Of a DNA stretch of 64,000 nt, positions 57,424 to 64,000 are shown piece by piece; positions within the stretch are counted from its first letter, which is position 1; each line of letters opens with the position of its first letter. The notes under the pieces are model-generated. The model made no database searches. It was not told the DNA's origin and saw only the letters and a list, made by a program, of their open reading frames with translations. Where the stretch lies: the IMG/VR virus record IMGVR_UViG_3300028581_000020, positions 40,528 to 104,527 of that record; one strand, 5' to 3'. Origin of the DNA: a virus. A program made the translations under genes and the position numbers.

Positions 57424-57848
57424 AGCCTGCGGTAATCGTAGTAGTCTTTTGAGAAGCACTTGATTCCGCTCATTTTCCAGATGTCGTCAACTCCGATGCG
57501 CTCCTCGACTTCGACCCGCTTGATACAGGCACCTAGGAAAGTGCGCATGCACTTGTACGTGTGGTGGAAAATGCAGGGAGCGTCCGCACAAAACAGGTAG
57601 CGCTTATCCGCAAACTTGCAGACGAAATCAGCACTGCGAAGCGTGCTACGCAGGAACGCGTCCTCTAGATCAAGCTTCCGGTACTCAAGCTTTAGGCAGT
57701 CGGTGCCTTTGACTTCCGAGCACCGGGTTGTGACAAGGCCCTTCTCGCTCTCGGATGCAATAAAGATTTGCCGCACGAGATCCGGGAACTGCGTGATGGA
57801 TCTCTCGGTTGCACATGCGGTAAAGAAAAGGGCCAGCAGGTATTTCAT
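57420..57848 (-). CDS. probable small lipoprotein, 142 aa (phage B)
   Basis: The N-terminus MKYLLALFFTACATERS has a short hydrophobic core and a possible lipobox FTAC, so Cys12 would be lipidated after cleavage. The mature part contains about eight further Cys (for example DFVCKF, LFCADAPCIF, YKCMRTFLGACIK), suggesting disulphides in the periplasm. It lies at the end of the leftward lysis cassette, so an o-spanin-like partner of the membrane protein at 58788-59075 is possible, but its Cys richness is unlike typical Rz1. It overlaps the 94-aa gene by 4 bp. Confidence 0.6.
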   Translation of the reverse strand: MKYLLALFFTACATERSITQFPDLVRQIFIASESEKGLVTTRCSEVKGTDCLKLEYRKLDLEDAFLRSTLRSADFVCKFADKRYLFCADAPCIFHHTYKCMRTFLGACIKRVEVEERIGVDDIWKMSGIKCFSKDYYDYRRL

Positions 57849-58129
57849 TTCGTGAGCTCAAGCCCAGCCGAGAGGTACTTGTTGAGCGCTGCCTCTTCGA
57901 CCTTCAGTAGATCGTAGAGCTCAGCGATCAGAGCCATGTCCTGCTTATCTTGTTTCTTTTCTTCCGCCAAAATGTCCATCTGCACTTTACGCCAGCGCTC
58001 GATCGGCTCACGCTTGAGCTTGACCAGCCCCTTCTCGGCAAAAATCTCGATGATCGAGAGCGCCGTGTTGAGTGCCGTCATGCCCGGGATGAGCGAATCC
58101 GTTGCTGGCAGGGGTACAACAATGTCCAT
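57845..58129 (-). CDS. hypothetical helical late protein, 94 aa (phage B)
   Basis: The protein has a hydrophobic N-terminal part (VPLPATDSLIPGMTALNTALSIIEIFAEKG), of amphipathic rather than spanning character. A long charged helix follows (PIERWRKVQMDILAEEKKQDKQDMALIAELYDLLKVEEAALNKYL). It could be a spanin-like or holin-associated protein; no signal peptide is clear. It is sandwiched between the lipoprotein and the small membrane protein genes. Confidence 0.5.
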   Translation of the reverse strand: MDIVVPLPATDSLIPGMTALNTALSIIEIFAEKGLVKLKREPIERWRKVQMDILAEEKKQDKQDMALIAELYDLLKVEEAALNKYLSAGLELTK

Positions 58130-58135
58130 GGCAGC

Positions 58136-58276
58136 TTAGGCTTTGCCGAGGAATTTCTTCAGGCCGTTGATGACAAGCTGAACAATGCTGTTTGACTTGA
58201 AGGCCGGGATCAAAGCAAGAGCTTCAGACACCGCGAGAAGCGCACCGAGAATGAGAGCGATCGTCGAATTTTCCAT
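58136..58276 (-). CDS. small holin-like membrane protein, 46 aa (phage B)
   Basis: ATG 58276 has GGGGGAA upstream and the frame ends with TAA at 58136-58138. Residues 4-25 (STIALILGALLAVSEALALIPAF) form one membrane segment, followed by a short amphipathic basic end (IVQLVINGLKKFLGKA). A very similar type of short protein (a hydrophobic stretch with SEALALIP) is known from many phages beside endolysins. It fits a small holin or pinholin. The gap 58277-58293 has no gene. Confidence 0.6.
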   Translation of the reverse strand: MENSTIALILGALLAVSEALALIPAFKSNSIVQLVINGLKKFLGKA

Positions 58277-58293
58277 TTTGTTCCCCCGAAACG

Positions 58294-58788
58294 CTAGGTT
58301 TTCCTAGCTACCCAAGGATCCAGGAACCCCACAATGGAGAACCTTGGAAACCCTTTTAAGTTACGCTTGACACGATAGACCCCATCGCCGTCCGAATCAA
58401 GGCCGGAAGGGTTTACATTTCCCTCGACCGTCAAAAAATTACCCTTGCGATCGGGCGAGGTCTCAACGATGCCGGCATGCCCGCGCCCTGAGTCATCCGT
58501 TCGCTTCCAAATGATGATGCGCCCGGGGCTGGCCTCTTTTCGCTGGTAAAGCTTGTTGCGATTCCAGAGGGTGAGGCAGTGCTCTGAAAATTGGATGTGA
58601 TCCAGGCCCGACTGCTCGGCTACTTTCTGCAGGACAGTGCACACAAACGCTGCACACCAAGGCTCGCCCTGCGCCACGCCGTCTACCGTCTTCTGGAAGC
58701 CTTCAATGATGTCGCCGGCATTGGCGCCTGACTCGTGGACGCCGAGATAGATTCTAGCCATGTTCACGGTTGCTAGGTGCAGATCCAT
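58294..58788 (-). CDS. CHAP-like amidase/endopeptidase endolysin, 164 aa (phage B)
   Basis: The catalytic Cys45 lies in GEPWCAAFVC (41-50), the His in DSGRGHAGIVE (His104), and a third polar residue in TVEGNVN (about 120-126). This is the Cys-His-Asn pattern of CHAP/NlpC-P60 cell-wall hydrolases. No signal peptide is present, so release needs a holin, as provided by the neighbouring 46-aa protein. It cleaves peptidoglycan amide bonds at the end of infection. Its start shares a base with the stop of the upstream membrane protein gene. Confidence 0.85.
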   Translation of the reverse strand: MDLHLATVNMARIYLGVHESGANAGDIIEGFQKTVDGVAQGEPWCAAFVCTVLQKVAEQSGLDHIQFSEHCLTLWNRNKLYQRKEASPGRIIIWKRTDDSGRGHAGIVETSPDRKGNFLTVEGNVNPSGLDSDGDGVYRVKRNLKGFPRFSIVGFLDPWVARKT

Positions 58789-59075
58789 TAGCGTATCCGC
58801 TTCAGCTCTCCGCTGATCTCGCCCAGCTTACGATTCATGTCTTGGAGGGTTGCCTGCAACCGTTCCTCTTTATCATCTAGCCGGGTTTCGATCACGCCAA
58901 ATCGAGTGACACTTGCGGCCTGCGCCTCGGCCTGGGCGTACTTCAGCGTGTTGATGTCGGCTCTAAGCATCGTAAACCAAATCGTACACGGGATCACGAC
59001 GGCGCTTAGAAACCAAACCAGGCCTCGGAGCAGTTGCCCCGAAACCCCTGCGATCTTGTTGTGCCATTCGGCCAT
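58788..59075 (-). CDS. membrane-anchored coiled-coil protein, i-spanin or holin-like, 95 aa (phage B)
   Basis: One membrane segment (GLVWFLSAVVIPCTIWFTML, residues 18-37) is followed by a periplasmic or cytoplasmic coil (ASVTRFGVIETRLDDKEERLQATLQDMNRKLGEISGELKRIR). This is the common design of podovirus lysis proteins that sit next to endolysin genes. Without a nested second gene it is uncertain whether it acts as i-spanin or as holin. It is separated by 3 bp from the 247-aa gene. Confidence 0.65.
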   Translation of the reverse strand: MAEWHNKIAGVSGQLLRGLVWFLSAVVIPCTIWFTMLRADINTLKYAQAEAQAASVTRFGVIETRLDDKEERLQATLQDMNRKLGEISGELKRIR

Positions 59076-59078
59076 GAG

Positions 59079-59822
59079 CTATCCCCCGCAGACAGCCATT
59101 CTAAACGGATTTTTCGGATCGCGGTAGTAGCCTTTGACCCAGTTTTCTCGTGGCCCGCGGTTTGTTTCATGCACTTTTATGCAGCCATCAATCCACGCTT
59201 TCCCCCACCAGGGGAGCTTCACTTTCCGTAGGAATTTGATGCGGAGATCAGCCAGCCCCCAGTTTTTTGAGAGCCGCAGCCCTAGCCCCAGCCAGAGAAG
59301 CGAGATCGGATCGGGCTCCTCACCTGCTGCCAGCTCAAGGATTGCCCAGTCACCAGGCTGAAGCATCTCAGTCCACGACCAACGTCCGGGATCGCGGGGG
59401 TTGTACTGAAACCAGTGCTTGCGCCCATACTCGAGAATCGCCCAGGCATGCCCTGAATTGTAGTGGTGCGAGAGGATTGCAAGCGACACCACGTTGTCGT
59501 GCGACTGCCCGATGTCAAGCGGCACGAGGTCGCCTTCTGCATTCTCAAATCTGAGCTCGTGCCCAGGCCACCGCCCGTGGAGCCCCGGCTCAATCTCAGT
59601 CAGCTCCATGTGGCGCTTAAAAGCCAGGAACCCTTCCACTGATCTCGCCTCCGGGTCAAGCTCAAGGAGCCCCTGCGCCAGCGCGTAGCTCGCGTTCTCG
59701 TTGGTTGAGCGCACAGGATATTTCGGACTCAACGGGGGAGCTAGGTTGCCCGGCTCATCTTCAAACAAACCCCCGCCATCGGGAGCAATGTAGCGCTCGA
59801 CGAAGGCGGAGAGGTGGTCCAT
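59079..59822 (-). CDS. conserved late protein downstream of fibre, 247 aa (phage B)
   Basis: The protein has FVERYIAPDGGGLFEDEPGNLAPPLSPKYPVRSTNENASYALAQGLL. It also has GHAWAILEYGRKHWFQYNPRDPGRWSWTEMLQPGDWAILELA and a C-terminal Trp/Lys region (KVKLPWWGKAWIDGCIKVHETNRGP). It has no signal peptide or membrane segment. The family is unknown to me; similar genes lie between fibre and lysis genes in podoviruses and might be fibre chaperones. The start overlaps the fibre stop at 59822 by one base, so this is the native B downstream neighbour of the B fibre. Confidence 0.55.
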   Translation of the reverse strand: MDHLSAFVERYIAPDGGGLFEDEPGNLAPPLSPKYPVRSTNENASYALAQGLLELDPEARSVEGFLAFKRHMELTEIEPGLHGRWPGHELRFENAEGDLVPLDIGQSHDNVVSLAILSHHYNSGHAWAILEYGRKHWFQYNPRDPGRWSWTEMLQPGDWAILELAAGEEPDPISLLWLGLGLRLSKNWGLADLRIKFLRKVKLPWWGKAWIDGCIKVHETNRGPRENWVKGYYRDPKNPFRMAVCGG

Positions 59823-61084
59823 TAGTTTCCGACCCTCTCGACGTTGAAATAAGTATTTGCAATAACTCCCGAAATTGTGAGTGTGCTTGCCGAGTTGTTT
59901 CCAAGGCCGTATAGGAAGATTTCAACGTAATCCCCAGCATTCAACTGAAGCGTCGTGCTTCCATTGAACGCGTTGATTGTCGTTGCGGCAGATGTTCTGT
60001 ACCCAAACAGACGAGCGGACGCTCCGTTTTTATATAGGTAAAGCCCGTAATCGGATGCGAGCACGTTCGCGGAGGCAAGTAGGACTGCAGCACTTACGCG
60101 ATACTTACCTGACACCGGGGCCGTGAACCGACTATTGCCGGAGCTAAACGATCCAGTTGTATCGAAGACTGCGGAAGAGAAGGCCACCTTAACGAAACTA
60201 TTGTTCGTTGCTACTCCTGTTTGGTTAGCCCCTCCAAGTGTTGCATCCATCGCGACTGTCTCACTGGCCGCGATCTGCGATGGGCCGGAGATTCGGGAGA
60301 TGGAGAAGTAGTTGTCAGCAACACCTCCTCCGACGTTTAATGCTCCACCTGAGTTTTGGAAGACTTGAATCCCTACCGTGTCCCCTGCGTTAAACAAATA
60401 TTCTGTTGCACCATTCAAAAACGTACCTGCAGAAGCCGTAGGGCCGAATATGTATGCCAGTGTCCGGATATTGCTTCCGTTTACACGCAGACGAACCTCA
60501 CGACCGTTGGTCGAGCTTGCGGCAAAAGCTACTTGAGTCGTAATCCTATACCAGCCAGGGACTGGAATCGTATAGAGACTTGTACCGGTATTCCAAGCCC
60601 CGTGCGTGTCGCTGATTGCGGCGTCGAAAGCTACCAGTGTTCCGGTACTGTCTGGAATCGACTGAGTGGCTGCGCGGCCTGTAGTCATCGCTACGACGCG
60701 AGTGTCCGTCTCAGACGACATCTGCACTTGAGACGACCATCCGGTGATGGGGACGAGGAAAGATCCGCCAAAAACCGTGTTGTTGGCCCAAGCCGTCCCT
60801 AACGTGCCATTGAAATAATTATCTGCCTGTTGGCTAATGATTGCGACCGTTGTTGGAGAACCTGTGGCTACGAGAATATTGCCTGACCATGGGGTTTTAG
60901 ATGCGGTAAGCGCCCCCACAACAGAGTTGTTTACGGCTCTAGTTATGTCCATAGAAAGGCCGCTTGGCAGCGAAATAGAAACTGGTGATCCAGAATTTGT
61001 TCCAGAAGTAACTGTAAACATGACTTCAAGAGAATCACCTACGCGCCGATACTTGGCGATAGATGCAGAAACAGTTCCTAGGCC
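59821..61084. repeat. direct repeat, right copy (fibre tip module shared by A and B)
   Basis: This is the partner of 21559-22822 in the same orientation, offset 38262 bp. Positions 60693-61084 are identical to the left copy as read. The remainder differs at scattered positions (for example GTAGTTCC versus ATAACTCC near the stop). Beyond 61084 DNA similarity stops, though protein similarity continues. Confidence 0.95.
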
Positions 61085-62671
61085 GACAAATGTAGGAGTG
61101 TAGCTCTGCCAATCCGTAACAGGCGTTCCCTGCGTAATAATTTGAGGCCCGACAACAACATCATCAAATGCTAGTGTGTATGCACTAGTGGACACGCTGC
61201 TAACATGAAGAATTAAGCGATAGCTGGTGCTGTTTGAGGCAGTTTGGAAGGTTCCACGCCATTTACTGCCACCAATGAAATTTTCAATAGAACTTGGTGC
61301 TGGCTGAATGAGTGTTGCATTTGTAATATCATAAATCCAAACAGTCATGTCGCTTGTAGCAAAGGTTCCGGAGACAACTTCGTAATCAAACGAAATGCTT
61401 TGTACTTGTGCTTTGTCAATGGAGGCGATTGTGAAGTCATAAGAGACGCCTTGTCCTTGACGGTTCGCGGCATCCTTTACAAAATTAAAATCATAAGCTC
61501 CGCGAAGAGGCGTTGTGCTCGAAACGTCCCATGTTACGGTAGCAATGCCTCCAGTCCCATCAACGGGAGCTGTTCCTGGAGCGTTAGTATATGTGGTCCA
61601 GCCGGTAGTAAGGCCAGACTCAGCATCGCCTTCTAGAACATAATTAACTACTTGCGTCTTATCTAAACGATAAGGAGCAGCACTAGAAGCGTCGTTCTTA
61701 AAATAAGGGTGTCCATCAGATCCGGGATAGAAGCTTCCATAACCAGAAGCAACAGTAGGACCAGTGGTAGGAGTTGAAAGTTCTACCATACGAGCGGCGT
61801 CTTCTAAACTAATAAGACCCGTTCCGTTAGCGTTAATGCTAATATTCCCATTAGTATCCGTGCTAGAAATTTCATTACCATCAACGCGAATGTTATCGAC
61901 ATCTAGCTGCGTAATTCCTGACATGGCTCCGGCATCATTAAGAGCAACGGTACTACTTTGAATAAAGTTACCAGTCGTTCCATCCCAACGAGCAACGCGG
62001 TCATCAACAACAACACCAGAAGCCGCAATGCCCCCAGAACCACCGACTACGCGCCATCGTGCGGTTGAATCGTCATATTTAAGAATGACAACACCGCCGT
62101 TTTTAAGGGAAATAGTCGAACCGTTTCCAGTAATAATACGGTTGGCGGCAGAAGGATTTGAATCTTCGTTTGGAATACTAATATCACTGCCGCTAGCATT
62201 GATGACATAAAGAACTTTATCTCCGGAAGCTGCAACAATACCGCGCAACGACGTGACAGCGCCGGTAAGGCGAATCGAACCATAAGTAGCGTTTACAAGA
62301 GCGTCAACGTTGCCAGTAGAGGCGTCGTTTTGGTCAGTGACTACAATACCATTACCGTCTAATAGAAGACCGGACGAGATTACCGTTCCAGAACCATTAC
62401 GAGCAAGGATTTTATTAGCGTCACCAACTTCAGTTTTAAGTGAAGATAGTGCAAGATCTTGTACGGTGTTGCTGTCTCCGTCAATCGTTTTATTTGTAAG
62501 CGTGGCTGCGTGGGCTTCCGTTACAACCGGACTAGAAGATGTTCCATTATGATAATTAAGCTTTCCATCTCCGCTAGTGACATCCAAATCACCCTGGTCG
62601 TCGGCTGTGGAGGCGGATTCTGGACGAAGGTTTAAACCCTTCCAAATTTTAGTGAAAACATTGGCAGACAT
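59822..62671 (-). CDS. hybrid tail fibre 2 with tandem C1q-like tip, 949 aa (N-term phage A, C-term shared)
   Basis: Residues 1-530 are AT-richer phage-A coding and contain an attachment domain (SANVFTKIWKGLNLRPESASTADDQ), fibre repeats (LTNKTIDGDSNTVQDLAL), a module with SAANRIITGNG...RWRVVGGSG related to one in the B fibre, and an interaction region with STADDQGDLDVTSG. Residues about 330-530 align with the N-terminal part of hybrid fibre 1. Residues 530-949 are the shared tip, with two C1q-like jelly rolls (about 700-830 and 845-949). In its native A context the gene would continue into 21557. In the sequence it is fused to phage B at 59822. Confidence 0.85.
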   Translation of the reverse strand: MSANVFTKIWKGLNLRPESASTADDQGDLDVTSGDGKLNYHNGTSSSPVVTEAHAATLTNKTIDGDSNTVQDLALSSLKTEVGDANKILARNGSGTVISSGLLLDGNGIVVTDQNDASTGNVDALVNATYGSIRLTGAVTSLRGIVAASGDKVLYVINASGSDISIPNEDSNPSAANRIITGNGSTISLKNGGVVILKYDDSTARWRVVGGSGGIAASGVVVDDRVARWDGTTGNFIQSSTVALNDAGAMSGITQLDVDNIRVDGNEISSTDTNGNISINANGTGLISLEDAARMVELSTPTTGPTVASGYGSFYPGSDGHPYFKNDASSAAPYRLDKTQVVNYVLEGDAESGLTTGWTTYTNAPGTAPVDGTGGIATVTWDVSSTTPLRGAYDFNFVKDAANRQGQGVSYDFTIASIDKAQVQSISFDYEVVSGTFATSDMTVWIYDITNATLIQPAPSSIENFIGGSKWRGTFQTASNSTSYRLILHVSSVSTSAYTLAFDDVVVGPQIITQGTPVTDWQSYTPTFVGLGTVSASIAKYRRVGDSLEVMFTVTSGTNSGSPVSISLPSGLSMDITRAVNNSVVGALTASKTPWSGNILVATGSPTTVAIISQQADNYFNGTLGTAWANNTVFGGSFLVPITGWSSQVQMSSETDTRVVAMTTGRAATQSIPDSTGTLVAFDAAISDTHGAWNTGTSLYTIPVPGWYRITTQVAFAASSTNGREVRLRVNGSNIRTLAYIFGPTASAGTFLNGATEYLFNAGDTVGIQVFQNSGGALNVGGGVADNYFSISRISGPSQIAASETVAMDATLGGANQTGVATNNSFVKVAFSSAVFDTTGSFSSGNSRFTAPVSGKYRVSAAVLLASANVLASDYGLYLYKNGASARLFGYRTSAATTINAFNGSTTLQLNAGDYVEIFLYGLGNNSASTLTISGVIANTYFNVERVGN

Positions 62672-62681
62672 TTATACCCCT

Positions 62682-63176
62682 TTAATCTTGTTGAAGGATA
62701 GCTTTTGCGCTAAAAGAAATAGTGCCTGTATGGTTGATAGTACCAACGGCAGTTGTAGTGAAAGAAACGGCTCCAGCATCGGAAACTGAAAATTCAATAT
62801 TGGCTCCAGGGGCCGTGGCCATGCGTGTAACCGACCATTTAGAGCCTGATGAATTGTCTGGGTCGTAAACGGCAGTAAACTCACCGGCCTCAGATAGGTG
62901 GGTAGTTGGTGAGTCCCCTTCACGATAAACAGCATAAGTAACAGTGAAGGCCCGAACTAATAGTACCGGGAATTGTAGAGCCGTAATAGGCTGGTCAGTT
63001 ACAACGTTATAAGCGTCAATATTAAGTACCTGAGGAGGAACGTCATAGGGACCAACAATACCAGAAAGGGCCTGTTCGACTGCTTCGGCGAAAGCAATAA
63101 TAGCCTCAGACCAATTTGGACTTTCCCCAGAATCCGGGAATGCGATAGGTGTACCTGAAATAGTAATAATTGGCAT
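62682..63176 (-). CDS. tail-associated structural protein, 164 aa (phage A)
   Basis: The protein begins PIITISGTPIAFPDSGESPNWSEAIIAFAEAVEQALSGIVGPYDVPPQV, then has a beta-rich C-terminal domain (about 70-164) with FTVTYAVYREGDS, GEFTAVYDPDNSSGSKWSVTR and FSVSDAGAVSFTTTAVG. The N-terminal helix-turn-helix with SEAIIAFAEAVEQALSG is seen in small phage appendage proteins; the beta sandwich resembles a fibre tip or decoration. It is encoded 10 bp before the fibre gene, so it is likely a fibre-associated virion protein. Confidence 0.55.
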   Translation of the reverse strand: MPIITISGTPIAFPDSGESPNWSEAIIAFAEAVEQALSGIVGPYDVPPQVLNIDAYNVVTDQPITALQFPVLLVRAFTVTYAVYREGDSPTTHLSEAGEFTAVYDPDNSSGSKWSVTRMATAPGANIEFSVSDAGAVSFTTTAVGTINHTGTISFSAKAILQQD

Positions 63177-63215
63177 AACATTAGTTGTTAACCGCCAACT
63201 ATAAAAGTATAGGGC

Positions 63216-64000
63216 CTATAACGTTTTTACATATTTAGCCTGACCGGCATCGTATATCTTATAAAGTCCTAACTCTTTAGCGTATTCTTTCTCGGAAAGC
63301 CCCCTGGCGTCCATATTAGCCTTACAATACAGTCTATTAAAGGTCTTTACCCCATCTGTCCATTTCCACCCAAGAGTGGTCCCAGAGCGTTTAAATGCGT
63401 TCTTTTCTAAAGACTCTCCGGTGGCGTAGCGAAGGTCAACAAATGAGACGATTTCTCCACCAAAAGCCTCTAAAAACTTGCAGAGCTTAGAAAAGCCACC
63501 AATAATGGACGTATTAAGTTCATTTGAATAACGAACAATCTCAGAGCCCGTTTTTGTTTCTTTAAAAGTCATGACAGAAACGAGTTTATTATCATAGAAA
63601 AGACCGAGGGCTCTGGAAGCTGGACCTTTCCCCATCAAGTGAGTCCTTTCTAGGAATTCTGAGGCTTCTTTAAACTCGATTTCTTGAAGAGAGCATTTTC
63701 GAGCAAAGATTCTTGTATTCGATTTCTTGATATTACCAATCATGCTTTGAATAATAAGGGGGCGTTCTTTAATCTCGTCTTGTCGAAATTGTAGAAGCCG
63801 CAATCCAACATTTTCATAATCAATTCGTTTATTAATGTGATATTTATTATCTTTCTTGTATAAATCTGAATGGTAAATTAATCCATCAACGTCAATATAT
63901 GTATCCTCTGATAGTTTAAAGTCCGGCTTGTATTTCAGATCATCGCAAATCTTTTTATTAAAAGATGGAAGATTTTCTATGGTCTTTTGGATTTGCGTTT
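63216..64000 (-). CDS. Hef-like homing endonuclease, N-terminus beyond window (phage A)
   Basis: The reading frame is open from the stop at 63216 to the window edge. Near the right edge the frame reads KPDFKLSEDTYIDVDGLIYHSDLY and then KYHINKRIDYENVGLRLLQFRQDEIKERP: a PD-(D/E)xK-type core as in Hef/Vsr-like nucleases (D-DG--YHS, YH--KR--YE--G-RL--F--DE). Then come RIFARKCSLQEIEFKEASEFLERTHLMGKGPASRALGLFYDNKLVSVMTF, FSKLCKFLEAFGGEIVSFVDLRYATG and WKWTDG-KTFNRLYC, the C-terminal homing domain known from T4-type Hef. The TTG at 63803 is an internal start at most. It flanks the fibre cassette opposite the HNH gene. Confidence 0.85.
   Translation of the reverse strand, partial: TQIQKTIENLPSFNKKICDDLKYKPDFKLSEDTYIDVDGLIYHSDLYKKDNKYHINKRIDYENVGLRLLQFRQDEIKERPLIIQSMIGNIKKSNTRIFARKCSLQEIEFKEASEFLERTHLMGKGPASRALGLFYDNKLVSVMTFKETKTGSEIVRYSNELNTSIIGGFSKLCKFLEAFGGEIVSFVDLRYATGESLEKNAFKRSGTTLGWKWTDGVKTFNRLYCKANMDARGLSEKEYAKELGLYKIYDAGQAKYVKTL

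Noticed and set aside
21559-61084. Prophage integration with attL/attR
   Set aside because: The repeats are 1.26 kb of coding fibre DNA, not a short core next to an integrase or tRNA, and no integrase is present.

Overview
The window is almost wall-to-wall tailed-phage DNA. There are no rRNA or tRNA genes, no integrase, no bacterial housekeeping genes and no CRISPR array. By eye it splits into two base compositions and two gene sets. The outer parts (about 1-21.6 kb and 61.1-64 kb, here called phage A) are AT-richer. The middle (about 22.8-60.7 kb, phage B) is clearly GC-rich. Both encode a podovirus-type (T7/BPP-1-like) short-tail virion. Sec-type signal peptides, spanin-like proteins and small secreted proteins point to a Gram-negative host; the genus cannot be read from the sequence.

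Phage A is incomplete because it runs off both ends. On the left is the C-terminus of a dUTPase, then rightward small genes and a membrane/lysis-like cassette that includes a secreted ClpP-like protease (1.1-3.9 kb). A long leftward late operon follows (3.9-21.6 kb): ejection proteins, a GNAT-like protein, a 1659-residue tail-tube/nozzle protein, an adaptor, fibre genes and an HNH endonuclease. The operon resumes at 59.8-64 kb with a fibre, a tail-associated protein and a homing endonuclease. Head genes, terminase and most replication genes of A must lie outside the window.

Phage B looks like a complete circular map of about 38.26 kb. A divergent control region at 43.45-43.80 kb separates leftward late genes (TerS, TerL, portal, Bbp19-like, scaffold, major capsid, tail tubes, ejection proteins, fibres, then a lysis cassette) from rightward early and replication genes (small host-takeover-type genes, HNH, FIS-like HTH, PrimPol-SF3 helicase, SNF2 helicase, DEDDh exonuclease, family A DNA polymerase, VRR-NUC). 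No phage RNA polymerase is visible, and recognisable sigma70-like promoters suggest use of host polymerase.

The key structural observation is a pair of direct repeats in fibre genes (21559-22822 and 59821-61084, spaced exactly 38262 bp). They include a 392-bp stretch I read as identical, with diverged flanks. The map reads A - fibre repeat - all of B - fibre repeat - A. This is what a single crossover (or an assembler jump) between circular B and A inside the shared C1q-like fibre tip would give. Both fibre genes are therefore A/B hybrids. Whether this is a real cointegrate or an assembly chimera is the first thing to test.
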